A stretch of 28,935 bases of DNA, taken from NCBI GenBank assembly GCA_045120955.1, contig JBGVFH010000022.1:1-28935 (forward strand). Direction: 5' to 3'. Shown here one piece after another: positions 1 to 5,725 of the stretch (position 1 is its first letter; every line of letters starts with the position of its first letter). The position numbers were made by a program, and so were the translations under genes. The notes under the pieces are model-generated. The model did no database searches. It was not told where the DNA came from and saw only the letters and a program-made list of their open reading frames with translations. Source of the DNA: JAZMZS01 sp045120955 (GTDB lineage: Bacteria; Bacillota; Clostridia; Oscillospirales; CAG-272).

Positions 1-43
1 CCCCCCCCCCCCACAACTGCCTCTGTTTGGCAAGCTTCTTTAA

Positions 44-805
44 TTATTCTGCAGGGATATACTTGTCGATGATGGACTGTACCGTTCCGTCAGCGATAAG
101 CTCCTCGAGCGCTGTATTGACCTTGTTGAGGAGCTCCTCGTTATTCTTTGCGACAGCGATCGCATATTCCTCTGTGAGCCATTCTGTGTCAAGTATCTTG
201 AGCCCTGAGTTGGAAGCAACGTAAGACTTTGCGGGTTCGTTGTCGATGATAACAGCCGAAACCTTGCCTGAGATGAGCGCCTGAACTGCGTCATTTCCTG
301 TCTTGTAGCTGATAACGGCATCCTCACCGTAGCCGCCTTTCTCGGGAGTGTCGGAAGCATAGATATGACCTGTAGTATCCTGCTGAACGCCAATCTTGAT
401 GCCGTCCTTGCCGAGATCCTCCAGAGAGCTTACATTTCCGCCGTCCTTAACGATAACGACCTGAACGCCGGTTGCGTATGTCTTTGTGAAGTTTACGTTC
501 TCAAGGCGATCGGGAGTAACTGTCATGCCCGCCATACCGATGTCGTACTTGCCCGATTGAACACCGCCGATGATAGAACCGAACTCCGTATCTATTATTT
601 CGAGCTCCATGCCGAGCTTTTCTGCTATTTTAGCCGCTATCTCAGCGTCGATGCCTACAATGGTGTCGCCGTCCTTGTATTCATAGGGAGGGAAGGCTGC
701 GTTTGTAGCCATTGTGAGCTTGTTGTCATCGCCGCAGGAAGAAAGTACGGTACACATACCGAGGATCATCAGCAGCGAAAGTGCCAGACTAAGAATCTTT
801 TTCAT
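44..805 (-). CDS. Amino-acid ABC transporter substrate-binding lipoprotein (solute-binding family 3)
   Basis: A 253-residue extracytoplasmic binding protein that would capture a polar amino acid and hand it to an ABC permease. The N-terminus is a lipoprotein signal peptide: two Lys, a hydrophobic stretch, then a lipobox LSSC with the lipidated Cys at residue 24. The mature part begins with the family-3 pattern (PPYEYKDGD, then VGIDAEIAAKIAEKLG near residues 50-70), followed by GMTVTPDR and a second lobe that includes the DTTG segment. Length is normal for the family. The start is supported by AGGAG eight bases upstream of the ATG. A permease and ATPase gene would be expected just past the left edge of the window. 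Substrate cannot be told from sequence; basic and acidic amino acids or cystine are all possible. Confidence 0.9.
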   Translation of the reverse strand: MKKILSLALSLLMILGMCTVLSSCGDDNKLTMATNAAFPPYEYKDGDTIVGIDAEIAAKIAEKLGMELEIIDTEFGSIIGGVQSGKYDIGMAGMTVTPDRLENVNFTKTYATGVQVVIVKDGGNVSSLEDLGKDGIKIGVQQDTTGHIYASDTPEKGGYGEDAVISYKTGNDAVQALISGKVSAVIIDNEPAKSYVASNSGLKILDTEWLTEEYAIAVAKNNEELLNKVNTALEELIADGTVQSIIDKYIPAE

Positions 806-831
806 TTTTCTGTCTCCTATCTAAAATAAAT

Positions 832-859
832 ATAACCGACCGCCATATGTGACGGTTAT
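832..859 (-). other. 5'-UTR hairpin of the solute-binding-protein gene
   Basis: The seven-base arms ATAACCG (832-838) and CGGTTAT (853-859) are exactly complementary, with a 14-base loop. The hairpin lies between the predicted transcription start (about 867) and the ribosome binding site (about 816-820). It may stabilise the mRNA or be an operator; no function is shown. Confidence 0.4.
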
Positions 860-873
860 TCCTTGCATTTTCT

Positions 874-902
874 ATTTTATCACTTATATCTGCTGTTTTC
901 AA
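874..902 (-). promoter_or_regulatory. Sigma-A promoter of the solute-binding-protein gene
   Basis: On the minus strand a TTGAAA -35 box (complement of 897-902) and a TAAAAT -10 box (complement of 874-879) are separated by 17 bp, giving a leader of about 60 nt. Confidence 0.55.
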
Positions 903-991
903 TATGCATTTTAGACAATTATTAAAAAAATACTTGGCTATAACATATATTTATGCAGTTTATCATTTTTGCAACGCCCGAATATACAGTT

Positions 992-1013
992 ATATTCAGT
1001 TTTTGCTGAATAT
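992..1013. repeat. AT-rich inverted repeat overlapping the stop of the sensor-like gene
   Basis: Perfect 8-bp arms (992-999 and 1006-1013) surround a 6-base loop, and the repeat overlaps the TAA stop of the minus-strand gene. There is no uridine tract on the downstream side, so it would be at best a weak terminator or a 3'-end stabiliser. Confidence 0.35.
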
Positions 1014-2086
1014 TATTCATGGTTTTTATATACCGTACGCATACTGCAGATAATATTGTGCAGTTTTTTTGTTGGGAGAGCACTCTTAAAACCGAGCGTC
1101 CCGATATCGGCACGCCGACATTCTATCTCAAATATCATCTCTCCGTCAAGCGTTCGGCTGCAGTGAAGCGTTGACCTTGCTTTGACTGCGGCACCGTACG
1201 CCGCAAGTATCTGGGGAGGTGCCGCCTCCGCCGCAAGCAGAAATTCGTCGAGAGTGCTGATGTCATTGAATACGGCAAAGTCTCCGTTAGTCCTTGCGCA
1301 GAGCTTTACAATAATGCTTTTGTCCTTGCGGCCGAGTGACACCGCTATCTTCTTTGCTCCGAGTGTTGTTATATAATCGCAAACAGCGCACAGCATCCCG
1401 ACAAAGCCCTCAAGGTTTAATCGTACATACTCGTACTCACAGCAATCGTCTTCAAGCACAACCTCGCAGCAGCGTCCCTCTTTATTTGAGGCTTCGCTGT
1501 AGCATTTCTGCCACGCACGCAAAAGCCCGCTTGCCTTGTGCGGAGCGGTTCCGTCGGCATCAACGCCCTCCGAAAAGAAAGCGCAAAGCGCATTGCTGAT
1601 ACGGCCGGCAGAGGAGAACAGTGACGAGAGGCGTTTCAGCTCAGCGTCGGTGAGTGCTTTGTCCTCACACATCGAGGCAACGGAGCCGTAACTGATGTAA
1701 CCGTTTTCCTGCTCTGCTCTCAGCTTTTGCGAGAGGGCAGGGATGTCGCTTGCGGGGTAGAGTATGAGCACGCTTGCCCTTTCGTTGTTGCAGAAAAATA
1801 CATATGCGGTAAAATCGCACAGCACACGGAGAAAACAGCCTTTTCCTGATGCGGCGCTGTCGGTGCGTATGCTTTCGGCAATATGCTTTTGAAGCAGATG
1901 CGTGCCGATTTTTATATCGGGGTGCTCAACGCTGAAATCGCGGCTCGTGAAAATAAGCTTGCCGTCGGTATCGGCAATGGCAAAATTGCCGCTGCATAAA
2001 GTGTCCCCCGCACTCGGTGCAGTACCGTGTACAGCGTTTTTATTATCATATTGTTCTTGTGTTTGTTTGGGTATCGTTACAGGCAA
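1013..2086 (-). CDS. Hypothetical sensor-like protein with degenerate PAS- and HATPase-like regions
   Basis: This 357-residue protein is not recognised as a named family. Residues near 30-80 (NFAIADTDGKLIFTSRDFSV) resemble the start of a PAS/GAF-type sensor fold. The second half (VRLNLEGFVGMLCAVCDYITTLGAKKIAVSLG and a final DGEMIFEIECR strand) is faintly like the ATPase domain of a histidine kinase, but no phospho-acceptor His box and no clear N or G boxes are visible. It has no signal peptide or membrane segment and is Cys-rich. The reading frame extends to 2101, but GGAGG at 2095-2099 sits inside that extension. A TTG at 2084-2086, eight bases downstream of GGAGG, is the likelier start. It follows the XRE gene by 26 bp and is probably co-transcribed with it. 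The domain reading is inference. Confidence 0.6.
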   Translation of the reverse strand: MPVTIPKQTQEQYDNKNAVHGTAPSAGDTLCSGNFAIADTDGKLIFTSRDFSVEHPDIKIGTHLLQKHIAESIRTDSAASGKGCFLRVLCDFTAYVFFCNNERASVLILYPASDIPALSQKLRAEQENGYISYGSVASMCEDKALTDAELKRLSSLFSSAGRISNALCAFFSEGVDADGTAPHKASGLLRAWQKCYSEASNKEGRCCEVVLEDDCCEYEYVRLNLEGFVGMLCAVCDYITTLGAKKIAVSLGRKDKSIIVKLCARTNGDFAVFNDISTLDEFLLAAEAAPPQILAAYGAAVKARSTLHCSRTLDGEMIFEIECRRADIGTLGFKSALPTKKLHNIICSMRTVYKNHE

Positions 2087-2112
2087 TGCTTTTTCCTCCA
2101 AAATAACATATC

Positions 2113-2352
2113 TTAACCGAGCAGCTCATGAAAGCTGTGCCCGATCACCTTTGCAATAGCGACAAGCTCAATATCCGTGACAAAGCGCTGTCCGCTTTCA
2201 ATGCGTTGTATGGCATTTTTGTCGATGTCAAGACCGACAAGCTGAAGCCTGTCAGCGAGCTCTCTTTGCGAGATATTCAGTTCTTTTCTGTATAGGGAGA
2301 TTTTCTTTCCGCAAATGTTGTTGCGGCCGTCGCTCGTTTTGTTTATAAACAT
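2113..2352 (-). CDS. Small XRE-family helix-turn-helix regulator
   Basis: A 79-residue single-domain Cro/C1-type DNA-binding protein. The HTH reads KKISLYRKELNISQRELADRLQLVGLDIDKNAIQRIESGQRFVTDIELVAIAKVIG, with the typical SQRELA helix and IQRIESG recognition helix. There is no effector or protease domain. The reading frame opens at 2370, but the ribosome binding site AAAGGTGA lies six bases before an internal ATG at 2350-2352, which is therefore chosen (protein begins MFINK). Two 19-bp palindromes flank its transcription start, suggesting autorepression. The downstream sensor-like gene is in the same apparent operon and is its most likely functional partner. Confidence 0.85.
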   Translation of the reverse strand: MFINKTSDGRNNICGKKISLYRKELNISQRELADRLQLVGLDIDKNAIQRIESGQRFVTDIELVAIAKVIGHSFHELLG

Positions 2353-2364
2353 ATATTTCACCTT

Positions 2365-2383
2365 TGACATTCAGTGTGTGTCA
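2365..2383. promoter_or_regulatory. Operator-like palindrome 1 (XRE gene)
   Basis: TGACATTCAGTGTGTGTCA is a 19-bp interrupted palindrome (TGACA-nn-CA-G-TG-nn-TGTCA). It lies just downstream of the predicted XRE transcription start. A near-identical copy lies 52 bp away. Confidence 0.6.
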
Positions 2384-2391
2384 TGTAGTAT

Positions 2392-2397
2392 ATTATA
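2392..2397 (-). promoter_or_regulatory. -10 box of the XRE gene
   Basis: A consensus TATAAT on the minus strand. The hexamer 17 bp upstream (GTCACG, complement of 2415-2420) is a poor -35 and lies inside the second palindrome. The promoter is thus bracketed by the two palindromes. Confidence 0.5.
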
Positions 2398-2416
2398 GCT
2401 TCTTTGCGCAAATGCG

Positions 2417-2435
2417 TGACATTTAGTGAGTGTCA
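2417..2435. promoter_or_regulatory. Operator-like palindrome 2 (XRE gene)
   Basis: TGACATTTAGTGAGTGTCA matches palindrome 1 at 17 of 19 positions and overlaps the -35 region of the XRE promoter. The centre-to-centre distance to palindrome 1 is 52 bp, close to five helical turns, so dimers on the two sites would face the same side. Confidence 0.6.
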
Positions 2436-2491
2436 AGCAAATACTACATAAAATTTTTTAATAATGCGTCTATTCATACTGCGTTAACAAT

Positions 2492-2519
2492 TTGATGATA
2501 TTATTAAAAATAATAGAAT
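2492..2519 (+). promoter_or_regulatory. Candidate promoter of the dus gene
   Basis: TTGATG (2492-2497) and TAGAAT (2514-2519) are separated by 16 bp, about 30 bp before the dus start codon. The region is very AT-rich, so other assignments are possible. Confidence 0.35.
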
Positions 2520-2548
2520 TCAAACGAAACTTTTTTCGGAGGGCGCAG

Positions 2549-3526
2549 ATGAAGATCGGAAATACAGAGCTGAAATACGGGCTGATGTTAGCGCCCCTTG
2601 CCGGTTTTACAAATGCGGCATTCAGAGAGATATGCGCCGAGTGCGGAGCTGAGTATACCGTCAGCGAAATGATAAGCGCAAAGGCGGTCTGCTACAACGA
2701 TAAAAAAACGCTGACCCTCGCAAAAAATTCCTCCGATATTCCGATGGCGCTGCAGCTTTTCGGATCTGAGCCCGAATATATTGCAAGGGCGGTAAAAATA
2801 CTGACAAGCGATGAGTATCTGTCGCAAAACGACAGCGTCATGCCTGCCGCAATAGATATAAACATGGGCTGCCCCGTGCACAAAATAGTCTCAAACGGCG
2901 AGGGCAGCGCACTTATGAAGGACAAGGCAAGAGCGGCGCAGGTCGTGCGTGCCGCTTGCGAGGCATCGGCGCTTCCCGTGACCGTGAAAATACGTGCGGG
3001 CTTTTACAGCACAGAGAAAAACGCACCCGAATTTGCAGCTGCCCTTGAGGCGGCAGGTGCGGCGGCTGTGTGCGTTCACGGCAGGACCCGTGAGCAGATG
3101 TACAGCGGCGAGGTCGACATTGATATTATAAAAGAGGTAAAGACGGCGGTGTCCATACCCGTAATTGCCAACGGAGATATCAAAAGCGGGGCGGATGCCA
3201 TGCGTATGCTCGAATGCACCGGCTGTGATGCGCTGATGATAGGCAGAGGCGCTGTCGGAAATCCGTGGATATTTGAGAGTATCAAGTCATATATGGACAA
3301 AAAGGACGTACGCTGTGTCAGCAGAGAGGAAAGGGCGCAAATGGCAAAGCGGCATCTTCGGATGATGTGTGCGCACCTTGGCGAGAGCAGGGCGGTGCCC
3401 GAGGCGAGAAAAGCCGTGTGTGCATATTTCACCGATTTCCCCGGAGCGGCGGCGGCAAGAGCGGAGATCAACTGTGCGGCGAGTGCCGAGGCGATGTGCG
3501 GTATAATAGACAAGCTTTTGACATAG
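2549..3526 (+). CDS. dusB: tRNA-dihydrouridine synthase, DusB type
   Basis: A 325-residue FMN- and NADPH-dependent enzyme that reduces specific uridines of tRNA to dihydrouridine. The TIM-barrel signatures appear in order: LAPLAGFTNAAFR at the N-terminus, QLFGSEP, DINMGCPVHKI with the catalytic Cys and NxGCP motif (about residue 100), VTVKIRAGF, VCVHGRTREQMYSG, IPVIANGDI and LMIGRGAVGNPWIF at the flavin phosphate site. The C-terminal helical tRNA-binding region follows. An open frame reaches back to 2492, but GGAGGG at 2538-2543 places the start at 2549. It is followed after 77 bp by the ECF sigma gene. The choice of B subtype rests on overall motif wording. Confidence 0.92.
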   Translation: MKIGNTELKYGLMLAPLAGFTNAAFREICAECGAEYTVSEMISAKAVCYNDKKTLTLAKNSSDIPMALQLFGSEPEYIARAVKILTSDEYLSQNDSVMPAAIDINMGCPVHKIVSNGEGSALMKDKARAAQVVRAACEASALPVTVKIRAGFYSTEKNAPEFAAALEAAGAAAVCVHGRTREQMYSGEVDIDIIKEVKTAVSIPVIANGDIKSGADAMRMLECTGCDALMIGRGAVGNPWIFESIKSYMDKKDVRCVSREERAQMAKRHLRMMCAHLGESRAVPEARKAVCAYFTDFPGAAAARAEINCAASAEAMCGIIDKLLT

Positions 3527-3603
3527 GCGGTACTTGCCGTCGGCAAAAAACGGCGGCGGAAAAATCTTTGCAATTTGATAAGATCGGAACGGGAGGGATT
3601 TTT

Positions 3604-4179
3604 CTGAAAAAAGAATATGATGAAAAAGCCCTCGTTGCCAAAGCAAGAAAGGGTAGCTCGGAGGCTTTTGGGGTTCTTGTGCGGCAAACGCAGCTGCTGG
3701 TGTACAACCTGGCGCTTCGTATGACGAAAAATGAGCAGGATGCGCTCGATATGTCGCAGGAAGCATACATAAAAGCATGGAAGTCGATATCCAAGTTTGA
3801 GGGGAACTGTTCGTTTTCTTCTTGGATGTATACAATAACACGCAATGTGTGCATAGACCACGCAAAAAAGATGAAGGGCAGAGGCACGCTGAGTCTGACA
3901 GTGGATGACGGTGAGGGCGAGCGGTGCGAGCTGGCACTTGCATCGGACGACGGACCCGAGAAAATATACGAGCAAAAGGAACGGGTGCAGGCGGTGCGGG
4001 ACGCAATAGAAAAGCTCTCGGATATACAGCGGGAGGTAATAATTCTTTGCGATATAGAAGGCTTTTCGTACAAAGAAACAGCTCTGACCCTCGGAATTGA
4101 AGAAGGCACGGTAAAGAGCAGGCTGTTCAGAGCGAGAGAAAAACTGCACCAGATCTTAAAAAGCAGGGAACATTTATAA
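3604..4179 (+). CDS. ECF RNA polymerase sigma factor, apparent CTG start
   Basis: A group-4 sigma-70 factor of about 191 residues. Region 2 (AFGVLVRQTQLLVYNLALRMTKNEQDALDMSQEAYIKAWKSISKF, then SSWMYTITRNVCIDHAKK) is at about residues 20-92. Region 4 (LSDIQREVIILCDIEGFSYKETALTLGIEEGTVKSRLFRAREKL) is at about 135-185. The frame has no ATG or GTG at the N-terminus. GGGAGGG at 3591-3597 lies six bases before a CTG (3604-3606), the best-placed start. An in-frame TTG at 3568-3570 has a weaker GGCGGA upstream. The next gene encodes a zinc-finger anti-sigma factor, the usual cognate partner. The signal and regulon are unknown. Confidence 0.9.
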   Translation: MKKEYDEKALVAKARKGSSEAFGVLVRQTQLLVYNLALRMTKNEQDALDMSQEAYIKAWKSISKFEGNCSFSSWMYTITRNVCIDHAKKMKGRGTLSLTVDDGEGERCELALASDDGPEKIYEQKERVQAVRDAIEKLSDIQREVIILCDIEGFSYKETALTLGIEEGTVKSRLFRAREKLHQILKSREHL

Positions 4180-4225
4180 TTATTTTCAGTCAAAAGTATT
4201 AGGTGAAAGAAAGGCGGTGAGGCAG

Positions 4226-5098
4226 ATGCATCAGATGAGATGTGAAGAAGCAAGAGAGCTCCTTTTCGACTATGCGGACGGCACGCTTGACGGTACGTTT
4301 AGCGAGAGCGTGCGAGAGCATCTGTCGCATTGCAGGGAGTGCCGTGAAGAATATGAGCAAATATTGCAGGACAGGGAACAATTAGAAATAGCCTATCACT
4401 CGGTTCCCGACGGTCTGTGCGATTCTGTGATGAGCGCAATAGACAAATATGAAAAGGAAAAGAAGAGGGCGGGCAGAAGGCTCATGTTTGTCCGTTACGG
4501 CTCGCTTGCGGCATCGGTTGCCGTTGTTATTATGTGTGCGTTCTTCATCATGCCGAAGATGTCAGATATAAACAACAGCGGCGGAAGTGCTCCGCAGAGC
4601 ACGAGCGCATCCGGCAATTTTGACAACAGAGACGAGGCGGTTGAAGATAACTGTGAACAGTTCGATATGCCGAGTGTATCGGATAAGGACGGTGTGGCAG
4701 ACAAAGATACGGAAGTAAGCGACAAGGCGGACACAGCGGCAAATGACGCTACCAACGGCGGAGCGGACGGTACTTTTGACGGCGATACGGAGGCAGACAT
4801 ATCTAATAATATATCGGAGAGCATTGTCGCTCAGAGTATGATAGAGGCGGTATATTCGGTAGATGAATTGACGAAGGCGGATTTTGACAGTCAGGGGTAT
4901 AAAGGATATTGGTATGACTCACAGCAGACGAATGCGGTATTTTTTGCAACGGACAGCCTCAGAGAATACTGCAGCACAAACGCAACCAAGCTCGACACCG
5001 ACTCGTTAAAAACGGAGATCACGGCGGCGGAAAACTATGTAAAACTCAACTTCTTGCAGTTCACGAGCCGATCATATATCATCGTTATATTTAAATAA
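4226..5098 (+). CDS. zf-HC2 anti-sigma factor with one membrane segment
   Basis: A protein of about 290 residues that should hold the adjacent ECF sigma factor inactive at the membrane. The N-terminal zinc-binding anti-sigma domain shows MRCEEARELLFDYADGTLD and then H-x3-C-x2-C (HLSHCREC). A single transmembrane helix follows at about residues 90-115 (YGSLAASVAVVIMCAFFIMP). The outside part is a long Asp/Ser/Ala/Asn-rich acidic linker and a small C-terminal domain (about 80 residues) that I do not recognise; it may be the sensor. A GTG at 4217 is an alternative start; ATG 4226 has AGGCGG eight bases upstream. The gap to the sigma gene is 46 bp, so co-expression is likely. Confidence 0.85.
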   Translation: MHQMRCEEARELLFDYADGTLDGTFSESVREHLSHCRECREEYEQILQDREQLEIAYHSVPDGLCDSVMSAIDKYEKEKKRAGRRLMFVRYGSLAASVAVVIMCAFFIMPKMSDINNSGGSAPQSTSASGNFDNRDEAVEDNCEQFDMPSVSDKDGVADKDTEVSDKADTAANDATNGGADGTFDGDTEADISNNISESIVAQSMIEAVYSVDELTKADFDSQGYKGYWYDSQQTNAVFFATDSLREYCSTNATKLDTDSLKTEITAAENYVKLNFLQFTSRSYIIVIFK

Positions 5099-5136
5099 AT
5101 AAAAATTTTGTATGCGATAAAAATGCAAAAATGTAC

Positions 5137-5165
5137 TTGCAATTTGAAAACCGATGTGATATAAT
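5137..5165 (+). promoter_or_regulatory. Sigma-A promoter of secG
   Basis: TTGCAA (5137-5142) and a perfect TATAAT (5160-5165) are separated by 17 bp, about 77 bp before the secG start. Confidence 0.7.
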
Positions 5166-5242
5166 AGCTTGTACATGGCATATTTATGCCTATTTTGACT
5201 TTTAATCGTAATAATAGAACATATTTCGGAGGAATATATCAA

Positions 5243-5650
5243 ATGGTCGGTGTATTAAGTGTTATACTTGTTTTGGCAGGAATTGCTCTTGTGGCAATGG
5301 TGTTGCTTCAGAGCGGAAAGTCGCACGGTCTCTCAGGATCGATCGCGGGAGGCGCTGAGACCTTTTTCGGCAAGACAAAGGGCAAAAAAATGGACGGAAT
5401 TCTCAACAAGGCTACTACGATCTTAGCTATCGGTTTTGTTGCACTTCTTCTCGTTGTATATTTTGTTCAGCCCGATTATGAGAATGTTCAGAGACCCGAC
5501 TCGGGTATCGGCAACTCACAGTATTATGAGGCAGAAGATACAAGCAAGGACACAACGGAAGATACTGCACAGGATACAAGCGCTGACAGCTCAGCTGATA
5601 CATCCGCTGATACAAGCGCTGACAGCACATCCGATACGTCCGTACAGTAA
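5243..5650 (+). CDS. secG: Protein translocase subunit SecG with acidic repeat tail
   Basis: A 135-residue accessory subunit of the SecYEG channel. There are two membrane helices: residues 1-22 (VGVLSVILVLAGIALVAMVLLQ) and about 52-75 (ILAIGFVALLLVVYFVQ). Between them is the conserved SecG loop QSGKSHGLSGSIAGGAETFFGKTKG. The start follows GGAGG at 5229-5233 (the frame itself opens earlier, at 5186). After the second helix there is an unusual extension of about 55 residues made of Asp, Ser, Thr and Ala (repeats like TSADSSAD and TSADTSAD). Typical SecG ends soon after helix 2 at about 75-80 residues. secG next to rnr is a conserved Firmicutes arrangement. Confidence 0.92.
   Translation: MVGVLSVILVLAGIALVAMVLLQSGKSHGLSGSIAGGAETFFGKTKGKKMDGILNKATTILAIGFVALLLVVYFVQPDYENVQRPDSGIGNSQYYEAEDTSKDTTEDTAQDTSADSSADTSADTSADSTSDTSVQ
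5573..5626 (+). repeat. 18-bp direct repeat inside the secG tail
   Basis: GATACAAGCGCTGACAGC occurs at 5573-5590 and again at 5609-5626, offset 36 bp (12 codons). It encodes repeated DTSADS in the Asp/Ser/Thr tail, so the tail may expand or contract in frame. Confidence 0.7.
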
Positions 5651-5660
5651 GAGAAAAAAC

Positions 5661-5692
5661 ATCCGTCCGAATTTCGGGCGGATTATTTTTTT
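5661..5692 (+). terminator. Rho-independent terminator after secG
   Basis: Ten-base arms ATCCGTCCGA (5661-5670) and TCGGGCGGAT (5673-5682 region) pair with one G-U and are followed by a T-rich tract (5683-5692). It lies between secG and rnr, so rnr may depend partly on read-through. Confidence 0.65.
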
Positions 5693-5725
5693 AAGTTGTG
5701 CACAAACTATCAATGAGGTTTTTAT

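Noticed and set aside
3527..3603. A terminator between the dus and sigma genes
   Set aside because: Only a short TTGCC/GGCAA hairpin followed by A, not T, is seen, so read-through is likely.
3076..4149. Long minus-strand open frames opposite the dus and sigma genes
   Set aside because: They are shadows of well-supported plus-strand genes and encode no recognisable domain.
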